The notes: generated from the letters alone by a model not told the origin. A stretch of DNA of 63,294 bases from Aquimarina agarilytica ZC1 (GCF_000255455.1 NZ_JH621248.1:144178-207471), one strand, 5' to 3'; counted from the stretch's first letter, positions 53,921 to 63,161 are shown. Translations and numbers: made by a program.

Positions 53921-54016
53921 CGTTGGCAAAGATATACTCTTTTAAAGTTTTGGTATAGCGTGGATGGCGCGACTGGAAATGTGTATGGCTTTCTGCGTTT
54001 GCAATTCCGCTATACC
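53921..54016. repeat. Left flanking repeat of the R-M module
   Basis: CGTTGGCAAAGATATACTCTTTT resembles CGTTGGGAAAAGACAAGCTC and onward at 57485. The segment also contains the inverted pair GGTATAGCG (53951) and CGCTATACC (54008), which can form a long hairpin downstream of the endonuclease gene. Confidence 0.5.
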
Positions 54017-55191
54017 ATTAAATTATAACTTTCACTTGGCGGAAACAATAATTCAATTCCTTTCGGTTTAATTTTAAATAACGGACCTTTTTCTACCACT
54101 TTACCTTTTGAATTACGCTTAATTAAATGGTCAAGCGTAATTATTCCTTGTTCAACTAGTAAGTCAAATTGAGAAGTAATTGGCCTTTTTGTGTGTTCTA
54201 TCAGCTTGTATTGAAAATGTTCTCTGTTATTTATTCTAGTGCTTTCAGCTTCTACCCAAAACGTTTCTTTATGTTTCTCTTTTAGTCGACTATGAAGTTT
54301 ATTCAATGTCCAAACCACAAAATCTCCAACTTCTGGTTTGTCAGAATTTTCAATCAGTTGTTTGATATCGCTATCAATTCTTAGATTTAGACCTTGGGAG
54401 TTTCTTGTGATTGCAGAAACTGTGCAATACAATTTAAAATCCTCTTCTCGTTCATAACCAAAATTGTTGAGAATTTCTGCTGAACTTTTAAACTTACTTA
54501 ATTTCCAATCTGGAACTTGAGCAAATAGATTTTTTCGGTTTGTTCTACTATTTCTGAATGATTTTAGCTCAATTCCTTTGTAATCTGGTTGTTTAGAAGA
54601 GTTAATATCAATTCCGAGTGCAGTTTCAAGTGTTCTTCCAACAGAAGTGTCAGCATCTACCATTGAAGGAATTGGGCCAGCATTTGCTATTTTTCTTAAC
54701 ATTGCTAGAAGTTCAAATGCAACCTCATTCTCTGTAGTGTTAATTGCATTAATTAACTCTTGAAATGGATTTAGAATTGAAGAATTAATCAATTCTCTGA
54801 TGTCTAATCTTGTCAAGTTGAAAACTTGAAATTTACCATCAAAGTTCGTTATTGCAATAATATCGTTTGGGTTAGCAACTTTTGTCAAACTATAAAACCA
54901 AATTCGTGGGTCTCCTTTTTTAGTAGAAGGACGATATAAAGATGCTTGTGATTTTATTATCTTAAAACCAGTGTGAATAACTGCTGGAATCATTACTTTA
55001 CTTTCTGTACCTTGTTTTTGTAATTCGTAATCGTGAATATTTTCGCTTTTCAAATAGCTACGAACAGAACCTGTCGCATCCATTATTGATTTTTTAAGAC
55101 CAGTTTCAGTAGGTTCAATTAAAGTAAGAGAAACTTGATTTTTGGTCAGTAATTTTATCTTTTCTTGTTCTTCGTTTGTAAGCTTTCTCAC
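54010..55191 (-). CDS. Type II restriction endonuclease, MvaI/BcnI family
   Basis: 393 residues. The C-terminal half contains the catalytic pattern PDYKGIELKS (D203, E208, K210; D-x4-E-x-K) and the RTNRKNLFAQVPDW stretch of MvaI/BcnI enzymes, which cut CCWGG or CCSGG. The likely start is a GTG at 55191 overlapping the methylase stop (GTGA), so the two are translationally coupled, methylase first. Target sequence CCNGG-like is inferred from the family. Confidence 0.85.
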   Translation of the reverse strand: MRKLTNEEQEKIKLLTKNQVSLTLIEPTETGLKKSIMDATGSVRSYLKSENIHDYELQKQGTESKVMIPAVIHTGFKIIKSQASLYRPSTKKGDPRIWFYSLTKVANPNDIIAITNFDGKFQVFNLTRLDIRELINSSILNPFQELINAINTTENEVAFELLAMLRKIANAGPIPSMVDADTSVGRTLETALGIDINSSKQPDYKGIELKSFRNSRTNRKNLFAQVPDWKLSKFKSSAEILNNFGYEREEDFKLYCTVSAITRNSQGLNLRIDSDIKQLIENSDKPEVGDFVVWTLNKLHSRLKEKHKETFWVEAESTRINNREHFQYKLIEHTKRPITSQFDLLVEQGIITLDHLIKRNSKGKVVEKGPLFKIKPKGIELLFPPSESYNLMV

Positions 55192-57395
55192 TTGATATGC
55201 TTTAATATTTCACTTGCTACCGCTCTAGCTAATAAGGGAGGAACAGCATTTCCAACTAAAGTGTATTGTGGCACTTCTGTTTTTCTGTTATTTCCACCAG
55301 TAGACCGTTTGCCTTGAAATACAAATGAGTCGTCAAACGATTGTAAACGTGCCATTTCTCTAACTGTTAAAGACCTTGGTGAGTTGTAGTGAATGTAATC
55401 ATCAGCAATAGTCATTATTGTAGAGCTTTGCTCATCTGGTTTTAAAACATTGTAATTTCTCTTATTTGTAGAAAGATTTAATTTTTCTAGTTCTGGTTGT
55501 GCTTTTTTATAGTTACCGTTTTTTAAAATCACTCCAAGTCTTTCAATAACTGTTTCGTTTTGATTACTTGTCTTATGATTATTAAGTACGTCGAAATATT
55601 TTTCTCCGTTCTCCAAACCTTCTTTATTCCTTACGTAAAATGGTTTTGTCCGAGGTTCAAAACGTTCAATTAATCTACCTTTTTTTGACCATTCTGCAAA
55701 TGACTTTCCGCCTTTAGAAATAGGCTTTCCGTCAATTTTTCTTTTTTTGAGAAGTTTAGCCATTTTTTTTGCAGTTCCATTGTATTGAGCAGAAATATCA
55801 ACTTCTTCATATCGATGTGCTTCTTGGTTATTACCAATAAAGTCTAAATCGTATAAAGCTTCAAAAATGGTTACTTTTTCTTCTTCAGAAACTGTTGCAG
55901 GGATTTCTGAAATATACTTTTGGTCTTTACGACAACCAATAAAAAGTACTCGCTCTCTATTTTGAGGCACACCGTAATTTGATGCATTAGCAACAAATGG
56001 TTGTTCTATTTTATAAAGTCTAATACTTTCCAGAATAGTCTCTAATTCCTTTTTTTGTGATTTGTTACAATGAGATTTTAAAATCTCAATGGATTCATCA
56101 AAAGATGTTGTGTATATTTTTAAAGCAGTTATAATATCCTCACAATCTTTTTTATAATTGCTTGGAACTTTTAAAGCTTTAAATGAATGCTCAATTTTTG
56201 AAATGACATTTTCAGAGCTAATCTCTGTTAGAAAATCAGTAAAGGAATTTACAAAGTCATCACTATCAATATTACAAAAATCCTTTTCTTTGATAATATC
56301 ACGTTTTAATTTCTCCCATTCTTTTGCTCGAGCCAAAAGATTAAAACCGTGACGAATTGTATTAATGTTTTCATCCGTTTTACTGGTTTTGTAGTCTGCG
56401 ATTTTTGGTGTAAGTTTTTTAAATCTATTCTCTACAAAGCTTATAAAATCAGCTTTCCCATTTTCTTTGTCTTTTTCAAGTAGTTTTTCAAGTTCAACTC
56501 TCTTTACAATACTATCGAAAAGAAAAGAATTTGATTCTTTTCGTATTTTTTTGATGAATGTATTTAGTAATGGAATTTCTTTTGTATCAACAATAGAGTT
56601 GATTTCTTTGATAATCAATTCTTTTATTTTCCCACCTTCTTTTGTCAAAATACCTTTTACATTTTCCATCACAAAGTATTTGGGTTGTAAAACCTTAATG
56701 ACTTCTAAGTAATGGGAAAAAAGGTCGTCTTTTTTATCGAATTTTTTTCGCTTTCCGGCGAGACTAAAACTTTGACAAGGTGGGCCACCACAAACAACGT
56801 CAATTTTAATTCCATCAATTTTTTCTAACAAATTGTCTAAAAAGTCTGGTTCAGTAATATCTTGTTTTAAAAATTCAGCATCCAAGCCTAATTGATGATT
56901 ATAACGGACAACGTGAGTTAATTCACAATTTTCGTTGATGTCATTGGCAACAATGAAATCGAAGAATTTATTGTTATACTCAGCTTGCAAAAAACCTTCA
57001 CTAAAACCACCAGCTCCAGCAAATAAATCTACAAATGTGAATGGTTTTCCATAAAGCGGAACTTGCTCTTTTACAATAGTTACATTGCTGTTTTCTTTAT
57101 AATTTTCTATGTGTTCGTTCAATATGCTTTTAACTTCATCTTGTATAAAGGTTTTTTTATTAGAGTGGTGTAAAAGTTCGTCCGCTCGTTCTCTTAGGAA
57201 ATCCAAATAATGATTGATTTCGTGGGATTCAACACTCAAACCAATCGCTTTTTGTTTGGATTTATTGAAGTTTTTCGGTTCTATTTTTTGTCCTGTAGAA
57301 ACCTTAACTTGACTTCCATTACAGTTTATTCGAAGATGAATTGGTGCAAACCCTTTTTTGTCAGGTTTGTCTAAATAAAAATTAATTGTGGCCAT
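55188..57395 (-). CDS. C5-cytosine DNA methyltransferase with N-terminal integrase-type arm domain
   Basis: 735 residues. Methylase motifs: I FVDLFAGAGGFSEGF (121-135), IV GGPPCQSFS with catalytic C207, VI VMENVKG (243-249), VIII SNYGVPQNRERVLFIG (472-487), X LVGNAVPPLLARAVA near the end. A 215-residue helical insert lies between motifs VI and VIII. Residues 1-95 are not methylase-like: INFYLDKPDKKGFAPIHLRI, VKVSTGQKI and FNKSKQKA closely follow the Arm-DNA-binding domain (PF17293 type) of Bacteroidota tyrosine integrases. It modifies DNA against the linked MvaI/BcnI-type endonuclease. Confidence 0.93.
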   Translation of the reverse strand: MATINFYLDKPDKKGFAPIHLRINCNGSQVKVSTGQKIEPKNFNKSKQKAIGLSVESHEINHYLDFLRERADELLHHSNKKTFIQDEVKSILNEHIENYKENSNVTIVKEQVPLYGKPFTFVDLFAGAGGFSEGFLQAEYNNKFFDFIVANDINENCELTHVVRYNHQLGLDAEFLKQDITEPDFLDNLLEKIDGIKIDVVCGGPPCQSFSLAGKRKKFDKKDDLFSHYLEVIKVLQPKYFVMENVKGILTKEGGKIKELIIKEINSIVDTKEIPLLNTFIKKIRKESNSFLFDSIVKRVELEKLLEKDKENGKADFISFVENRFKKLTPKIADYKTSKTDENINTIRHGFNLLARAKEWEKLKRDIIKEKDFCNIDSDDFVNSFTDFLTEISSENVISKIEHSFKALKVPSNYKKDCEDIITALKIYTTSFDESIEILKSHCNKSQKKELETILESIRLYKIEQPFVANASNYGVPQNRERVLFIGCRKDQKYISEIPATVSEEEKVTIFEALYDLDFIGNNQEAHRYEEVDISAQYNGTAKKMAKLLKKRKIDGKPISKGGKSFAEWSKKGRLIERFEPRTKPFYVRNKEGLENGEKYFDVLNNHKTSNQNETVIERLGVILKNGNYKKAQPELEKLNLSTNKRNYNVLKPDEQSSTIMTIADDYIHYNSPRSLTVREMARLQSFDDSFVFQGKRSTGGNNRKTEVPQYTLVGNAVPPLLARAVASEILKHIK

Positions 57396-57403
57396 AATTA
57401 TTC

Positions 57404-57445
57404 ACGGACGTTTTTACGTACACGGACAAATTTACGGACATTTTT
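57404..57445 (-). promoter_or_regulatory. Hexamer iterons upstream of the methylase
   Basis: Seven hexamers in exact register: ACGGAC, GTTTTT, ACGTAC, ACGGAC, AAATTT, ACGGAC, ATTTTT. Thus ACGKAC recurs on one face at 6- or 12-base spacing within 10-50 bases of the methylase ATG, an operator-like array. Confidence 0.6.
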
Positions 57446-57484
57446 TAAAATTCCTATTTAATTTTGATTTTTGTTCTAAGTAAA

Positions 57485-57580
57485 CGTTGGGAAAAGACAA
57501 GCTCTTTTTATTTTTGAGGCACGAAAAAAATGAAATGTGCTTGACAATGCGGTTGGATTTTAGCTTGCAGGTAACTTTAA
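57485..57580. repeat. Right flanking repeat of the R-M module
   Basis: Begins CGTTGGGAAAAGACAAGCTC and is an imperfect direct repeat of 53921 onward; further along both carry GAAATGTG. The rest of the 57446-57639 gap shows no gene. Confidence 0.5.
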
Positions 57581-57639
57581 TGCATCAGTAACTTTTTGCT
57601 CTTATTTTCCAAAATATCTTAGCTTATAGAAGCTAATTT

Positions 57640-58551
57640 TCAAAAAATAGAATAATCAATTTTAGTGGTAAATAACTCCAAAAATTTAGTTCCTAAAAAT
57701 GAATTCCCTTTGGCATTTAACCTCGGACTCCATACTGCCATACTAAATTCATGAGGACGCACTACCACAATACCCCCTCCTACACCACTTTTACCTGGCA
57801 AACCTACTTTAAACGAAAACTCTCCAGCCTCATCATAAAAACCACAAAGCTGCATAATAGAATTAATTCGCTTAGATTTACTTTGATCAACAATTACCTT
57901 CTGCGAAAGCGCACAAACTCCGTCATTTGCTAAAAATAAAAAGGTCTGCGAAAGTTCCTCACAGGTCATTTCGATTGAACACAGGTGAAAATAAAAATCC
58001 ATTACCTCATTGATATCATTTTTAATATTCCCAAAAGATTTCATTAGGTTTATTAACGCGGTATTTACATAAGCACAGGATTTTTCAGATGCTGCCACCT
58101 GCGGAGAATAAGCCACTTTGGTATGACATAATTGATTTACAAAATCTAAAAATTCCTTTTTAGGGTTCTTCAATTCCGAAACCAAAATATCTGCTATAAC
58201 TAAAGCACCCGCATTTATAAATGGATTCCGAGGAATTCCTTTTTCGTACTCCAACTGTACTAATGAATTAAAAGCCGTTCCAGAAGGCTCTACACCAACA
58301 CGCTCCCATAGCTTTTCGCCCTGTATTTCATAAGCCATTGTTAATGATAATACTTTGGCTATACTTTGTATCGAAAATTTTTCTTGTGCATTTCCAAAAT
58401 GAAATTTTTCTCCATCAAGATTCACTAAACTTACGCCAAATTTTTCTGGATCAACTAATGCCAATTCGGGTATGTATTGTGCTACGCTACCCTTACTAGG
58501 AATAGCTTTTATTTCGTTATAAATCTCGGAAAATATGTTATTGAAATCCAT
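57640..58551 (-). CDS. glsA: Glutaminase A
   Basis: 303 residues, serine-dependent beta-lactamase-like glutaminase. Catalytic S63 and K66 in FSIQSIAKVLSL; NPFINAGALV and GKSGVGGGIV signatures are intact. It hydrolyses glutamine to glutamate and ammonia. It lies between sufD and the R-M module and is not functionally linked to either. Confidence 0.95.
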   Translation of the reverse strand: MDFNNIFSEIYNEIKAIPSKGSVAQYIPELALVDPEKFGVSLVNLDGEKFHFGNAQEKFSIQSIAKVLSLTMAYEIQGEKLWERVGVEPSGTAFNSLVQLEYEKGIPRNPFINAGALVIADILVSELKNPKKEFLDFVNQLCHTKVAYSPQVAASEKSCAYVNTALINLMKSFGNIKNDINEVMDFYFHLCSIEMTCEELSQTFLFLANDGVCALSQKVIVDQSKSKRINSIMQLCGFYDEAGEFSFKVGLPGKSGVGGGIVVVRPHEFSMAVWSPRLNAKGNSFLGTKFLELFTTKIDYSIF

Positions 58552-58591
58552 TTAACGGTGTTATTATATCATACGATTTACCAATCACTCA

Positions 58592-58631
58592 AAACAAAAA
58601 GAGCTACAAGTTAAAAAACAAGCAGCTCTTT
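58592..58631 (-). terminator. Terminator after sufD
   Basis: Stem AAAGAGCT/AGCTCTTT with a T-rich tail in the minus direction; it closes the first half of the suf locus. Confidence 0.75.
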
Positions 58632-58653
58632 CGGAATTTATTTTAAAATATCA

Positions 58654-59967
58654 TTACAAATCAAACCCAATGTTTACACCAAGTTTATCTGCTATAATTT
58701 TATTAATTCTTGTTTTTAATTGAGGTATTTTAACAGACTCCAATACGTTATTTGCAAAAGCATACATTAACAAAGCTTTTGCCTCCTTTGTTGCTATTCC
58801 TCTAGATCGCATGTAAAACAAAGCACTTTCGTCTAATTGTCCAATGGTACAACCGTGAGAACATTTTACATCGTCGGCAAAAATCTCTAACTGAGGTTTT
58901 GAATTTACTGTCGCTTTATCACTTAATAAAATATTATTATTGGATTGAAACGCATTTGTTTTCTGCGCCTCTTGTTCTACAATAATTTTTCCATTAAATA
59001 CTCCTGTAGATTTCTCATCAAAAATACCCTTGTAGTCTTGGTGACTTTCACAATTAGGTTCTTGATGCTCTACTAATGTATTATGATCTACGTGTGTTTT
59101 CCCTTCGAGAATAGTTACGCCATTCAATATAGAATCTATCCCTTGTCCTTTTTGGTAAAAATTAAGATTGTTACGTGTAATTTCTCCTCCAAAGGCAAAT
59201 GTATGTACAGAACATACGCTATTACTATGCTGCTCAGTAAAAGTGTTATCCACTAATGATGAAGCATCCGTATCATTTTGAATCTTATAATAATCAATAT
59301 GCGCATTATTACCTGTATACATTTCGGTTACCGAATTGGTAAACACTTTTTTATCAGACAAGTTTTGATGGCGCTCAATTATGGTTACCTCCGAATTATC
59401 TTCGCAAACAATTAAATTACGTGGCTGTAACATTGCTGCTCCATCAACTCCTGTTGAAAAATGTATTACCTGTATCGGCTTATCTGCCGCTGTATTTTTG
59501 GGTATATATATATAAGCGCCTTCTTTAGCAAATGCTGTATTTAAAGCCGTCATTCCATCTTCCTTGGCTACCGTATTATAATATACATCAATAACAGGCT
59601 TAAAGCGATTCTGCGAAAGTGCCGACGACATTAAACATACATCAATTTTATCATGCGTTGTTTCCGATAAATGTGAAGAATACACTCCATCGATAAAAAC
59701 GATTTTATACGAATCCAAATCGCTGATAAAATATTTTTTTACATCCTTAAACTCAAGCGCAACTTCCTTTTTAGGGAAAATTGAAAAATCATTTTTTATG
59801 ACACTATTTAAAGAAGTATACTTCCAAGCTTCTAGCTTTTTTGTAGGAAACCCATAGGCTTCAAAACTTTTTAAAGCTTCAATACGTATATCATGTATTG
59901 GGCTAGTAGTATCTACATTAGCTTCAAAAGCTAAAAACGAAGAGACTAATTTTTCTTTTAATTCCAT
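58654..59967 (-). CDS. sufD: Fe-S cluster assembly protein SufD
   Basis: 437 residues, beta-helix scaffold subunit of SufBC2D. Typical C-terminal half: DHNTLVEHQEPNCESHQDYKG, EIFADDVKCSHGCTIGQLDE, FYMRSRGI and AKALLMYAFANNVLE. Confidence 0.96.
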   Translation of the reverse strand: MELKEKLVSSFLAFEANVDTTSPIHDIRIEALKSFEAYGFPTKKLEAWKYTSLNSVIKNDFSIFPKKEVALEFKDVKKYFISDLDSYKIVFIDGVYSSHLSETTHDKIDVCLMSSALSQNRFKPVIDVYYNTVAKEDGMTALNTAFAKEGAYIYIPKNTAADKPIQVIHFSTGVDGAAMLQPRNLIVCEDNSEVTIIERHQNLSDKKVFTNSVTEMYTGNNAHIDYYKIQNDTDASSLVDNTFTEQHSNSVCSVHTFAFGGEITRNNLNFYQKGQGIDSILNGVTILEGKTHVDHNTLVEHQEPNCESHQDYKGIFDEKSTGVFNGKIIVEQEAQKTNAFQSNNNILLSDKATVNSKPQLEIFADDVKCSHGCTIGQLDESALFYMRSRGIATKEAKALLMYAFANNVLESVKIPQLKTRINKIIADKLGVNIGFDL

Positions 59968-59983
59968 TATTTATAGTTTTTTG

Positions 59984-60031
59984 TTGTTAGTTATTAATTG
60001 TTAGAATTTTCCAACAACAACTAACAACTAC
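59984..60031 (-). repeat. Heptad inverted repeat, sufC-sufD junction
   Basis: Plus strand TTGTTAG, TTATTAA, TTGTTAG then a short centre and inverted units CAACAACAACTAACAAC. In transcription order: left arm TAGTTGT type, centre, right arm CTAACAA type running to the sufD ATG. Same architecture as in the thi operon. Confidence 0.85.
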
Positions 60032-60039
60032 ACACTAAA

Positions 60040-60792
60040 CTAAGCTTTCAACTCTTCTTTAATCCAATCGTATCCTTTCTCTTCAAGTTCTAAAGCAAGG
60101 TCTTTAGTTCCTGACTTCACAATTTTACCATCGTGAAGAACGTGTACAAAATCTGGCACTATATAATCTAATAAACGTTGGTAATGCGTAATAACAATTA
60201 CTGCATTATCCTTGCTTTTCAATTTGTTTACTCCATTTGCTACAATACGCAATGCATCAATATCTAATCCAGAATCTGTTTCATCCAGAATAGCTACTTT
60301 AGGCTCTAACATTGCCATTTGAAAAATTTCATTACGCTTTTTTTCTCCTCCAGAAAAACCTTCATTTAAAGAACGTGATAAAAATTTACTATCAATTTCA
60401 AGTAATTCAGACTTCTCTTTAATTTTTTTCAACATCTCACGTGCCGGCATTTCTTCTTGCCCCCGCGCTTTACGTGTTTCATTAATGGCTGTCTTCATAA
60501 AGTTTGTTACCGAAACTCCAGGAATCTCAACAGGATATTGAAACGATAAAAAGATTCCTTTATGTGCTCTTTCTTCGGCACCTAATTCTTCAATATCTTC
60601 TCCTTCAAGCAAAATATTCCCAGAAGTTACCTCATACTCTTCTTTACCAGAAACAACTGAAGCTAAAGTACTTTTCCCTGCTCCGTTAGGTCCCATAATA
60701 GCATGTACCTCACCAGCATTAACTTTAAGGTTTAATCCTTTTAAAATTTCTTTGTCTTCTACACTAGCGTGTAAATCCTTGATCTCTAACAT
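60040..60792 (-). CDS. sufC: SUF ATPase SufC
   Basis: 250 residues, ABC-type ATPase. Walker A GPNGAGKST (34-42), signature FSGGEKKRNEI, Walker B AILDETDSGLDID and the H-loop VITHYQ. The ATG at 60792 (MLEIKDLHAS) matches the family start; an in-frame GTG at 60810 is less likely. Powers the SufBC2D scaffold. Confidence 0.97.
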   Translation of the reverse strand: MLEIKDLHASVEDKEILKGLNLKVNAGEVHAIMGPNGAGKSTLASVVSGKEEYEVTSGNILLEGEDIEELGAEERAHKGIFLSFQYPVEIPGVSVTNFMKTAINETRKARGQEEMPAREMLKKIKEKSELLEIDSKFLSRSLNEGFSGGEKKRNEIFQMAMLEPKVAILDETDSGLDIDALRIVANGVNKLKSKDNAVIVITHYQRLLDYIVPDFVHVLHDGKIVKSGTKDLALELEEKGYDWIKEELKA

Positions 60793-60834
60793 TGACTTAT
60801 ATTTTGACACCTAGCTTTAAAAGCTAAACATTCA

Positions 60835-61230
60835 TTATTCATTTTCATTTTTAGGCTTTATATTCACCTTTGGTAATACTGCAACAATATCTTTAATTTC
60901 AACTACTTGCTCCCATCCTTCTGGTGCAGGATTAGGCTTGATTAAACCCTTTACAACAACACCTACCATATCGTATTCATCTTTTTTTAACGGGGTTACT
61001 CTTTTAGATAACTCTTTCGCTTTTTCATCTAAAACTACACCGTATATAAAATCTTTACCTTTTAAAACTGCAGCATCTGCCACATGGATAAACTCGGCAT
61101 TTAAGGTTACTTCACCTTCTGCATTAGTTGTTGATGCTTCAACTTCACTTTGAGCAGCTTCTGTTTTAGCATCTTTTTTACATGATAATACGGTTAATAG
61201 ACAACCTACAAGAATGACTAGTTTTTTCAT
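60835..61230 (-). CDS. Small lipoprotein inside the suf operon
   Basis: 131 residues. Lipobox LSC in VGCLLTVLSCKKDAK, an Ala/Thr/Glu-rich linker, and a compact domain (about 40-131) of alternating strands (TLNAEFIHVADAAVLKG, DMVGVVVKGLIKPN, WEQVVEIKDIVAVLP) that could be an OB-like fold. Not recognised. It sits between sufB and sufC in the same direction with gaps of 69 and 42 bases, so it is likely co-expressed, although a cell-surface lipoprotein has no evident task in cytosolic Fe-S assembly. Confidence 0.7.
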   Translation of the reverse strand: MKKLVILVGCLLTVLSCKKDAKTEAAQSEVEASTTNAEGEVTLNAEFIHVADAAVLKGKDFIYGVVLDEKAKELSKRVTPLKKDEYDMVGVVVKGLIKPNPAPEGWEQVVEIKDIVAVLPKVNIKPKNENE

Positions 61231-61299
61231 AATAGACAATAATGTTTGAATAGTTAGTTAGTTTTGTTTGAGTGACTACTTTCCTCGAATATTAAAAGG

Positions 61300-62748
61300 C
61301 TATCCTACTGAACCTTCTAAACTAATTTCAAGTAATTTTTGGGCTTCTACTGCAAATTCCATGGGTAATTTATTTAATACTTCTTTACTAAATCCATTTA
61401 CAATTAATGCAATAGCTTTTTCAGTATCAATACCGCGTTGGTTACAGTAAAAAATTTGGTCTTCTCCAATTTTACTTGTTGTCGCTTCGTGTTCAATTAT
61501 AGCCGATTTATTTTTAGCTTCAATATACGGGAATGTATGTGCACCACATTCATTTCCCATTAATAACGAATCACATTGAGAAAAATTTCGTGCATTTTCG
61601 GCTCTAGGGCTTATTTGAACTAAACCACGATAAGAATTTTGTGATTTCCCTGCCGAAATTCCTTTTGATATTATGGTACTTTTTGAATTTTTACCCAAAT
61701 GGATCATTTTAGTACCTGTATCTGCTTGCTGAAAGTTATTTGTTACCGCTATGGAATAGAACTCACCTACCGAATTCGCTCCTTTTAGTATACATGAAGG
61801 GTATTTCCAAGTAACTGCTGATCCCGTTTCAACTTGTGTCCAAGAGATTTTTGCATTTGTTTCACACAAACCTCTTTTTGTTACAAAATTAAATACACCA
61901 CCTTTTCCTTCTTTACTTCCAGGGAACCAGTTTTGTACGGTTGAATATTTAATTTCGGCATCATCCAAAGCAATCAATTCAACTACAGCTGCGTGTAATT
62001 GATTTTCATCGCGACTTGGGGCGGTACAACCTTCCAAATAACTCACATAACTCCCTTGATCTGCCACTAAAAGTGTGCGCTCAAATTGCCCTGTTCCTCC
62101 TTGGTTAATTCGGAAATAAGTAGACAACTCCATTGGACAACGTACGCCTTTGGGTATGTAGCAAAACGATCCATCGGTAAATACCGCCGAATTTAATGCG
62201 GCATAAAAGTTATCCGTTTTAGGAACAATGCTTCCTATATATTTTTTTACTAATTCTGGATGTTCTTGTATCGCTTCAGAAATTGAACAGAAAATAATTC
62301 CTTTTTCGCTCAAGGTCTTTTTAAATGTAGTTGCTACCGAAACAGAATCTACCACTACATCAACTGCTACACCAGATAGCTTTTTTTGTTCATCTAATGA
62401 AATACCTAATTTTTCGAAAGTAGCCAATAACTCAGGATCAACGTCATTTAACGTTTTATTTGGATCTGCTTTTTTTGGTGCTGAGTAATAACTGATTGCC
62501 TGAAAATCGGGTTTATCATAATTTACATTAGCCCATTCAGGTTCTTCCATTTCACTCCAAATACGAAAAGCATCCACGCGCCAATCGGTCATCCATTGTG
62601 GTTCATTTTTTTTAGCTGAAATAGCGCGAACTACATCTTCATTTAACCCCACAGGAAAAGTATCCGATTCTATATCTGTATAAAATCCGTACTCGTATTC
62701 TTTTGTTTCGAGTTCTTTCTTTAAATCGTCTTCTGTAAACTTACTCAT
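61300..62748 (-). CDS. sufB: Fe-S cluster assembly protein SufB
   Basis: 482 residues. Recognised by [75 protein letters not shown] and ERGAHTFPY-type [17 protein letters not shown] segments (the [12 protein letters not shown] form here). It is the scaffold on which clusters are built with SufC and SufD. Confidence 0.98.
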   Translation of the reverse strand: MSKFTEDDLKKELETKEYEYGFYTDIESDTFPVGLNEDVVRAISAKKNEPQWMTDWRVDAFRIWSEMEEPEWANVNYDKPDFQAISYYSAPKKADPNKTLNDVDPELLATFEKLGISLDEQKKLSGVAVDVVVDSVSVATTFKKTLSEKGIIFCSISEAIQEHPELVKKYIGSIVPKTDNFYAALNSAVFTDGSFCYIPKGVRCPMELSTYFRINQGGTGQFERTLLVADQGSYVSYLEGCTAPSRDENQLHAAVVELIALDDAEIKYSTVQNWFPGSKEGKGGVFNFVTKRGLCETNAKISWTQVETGSAVTWKYPSCILKGANSVGEFYSIAVTNNFQQADTGTKMIHLGKNSKSTIISKGISAGKSQNSYRGLVQISPRAENARNFSQCDSLLMGNECGAHTFPYIEAKNKSAIIEHEATTSKIGEDQIFYCNQRGIDTEKAIALIVNGFSKEVLNKLPMEFAVEAQKLLEISLEGSVG

Positions 62749-62802
62749 ATCTCTATTTGCTAAACAAAATAATTGATCATTTTGCTTGCATTGTTTTATA
62801 AA

Positions 62803-63132
62803 TTATAATGAAAAACTTTCACCGCATCCACAAGTTCTACTTGCGTTAGGATTATTGAATACAAAACCAGTTCCATTCAAACCTCCTGAATACTCTAATG
62901 TTGTACCTACTAAGTATAAAAAACTCTTTTTATCTACTATAATACGCACTCCATTATCTTCAAATACTTTATCCTCTTCTGCAGCAACATTATCAAACTT
63001 TAAATCATATGACAATCCAGAACACCCTCCACTTTTAACTCCAACACGCACAAAATCGTTTTGGGCATTAAATCCTTCTTCCTCCATTAAAGAGACTACT
63101 TTTTTCTTTGCTATATCTGAAACTTTAATCAT
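62803..63132 (-). CDS. sufA: A-type Fe-S carrier (SufA/IscA/HesB)
   Basis: 109 residues with the three ligands C37 (GGCSGLSY) and C101/C103 (TCGCGESF), the diagnostic pattern of A-type carriers. First gene of the suf operon; ATG at 63132 fits the family and lies 30 bases after the promoter element, excluding the longer frame from 63153. Confidence 0.96.
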   Translation of the reverse strand: MIKVSDIAKKKVVSLMEEEGFNAQNDFVRVGVKSGGCSGLSYDLKFDNVAAEEDKVFEDNGVRIIVDKKSFLYLVGTTLEYSGGLNGTGFVFNNPNASRTCGCGESFSL

Positions 63133-63161
63133 AAGTACTCCTATGTTATGCAATTATTTTG

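Noticed and set aside
49462..63132. Insertion region 52.5-58.6 kb as a prophage or ICE
   Set aside because: No integrase, phage structural, relaxase or tra genes; the arm domain on the methylase is the only recombinase-like sequence.
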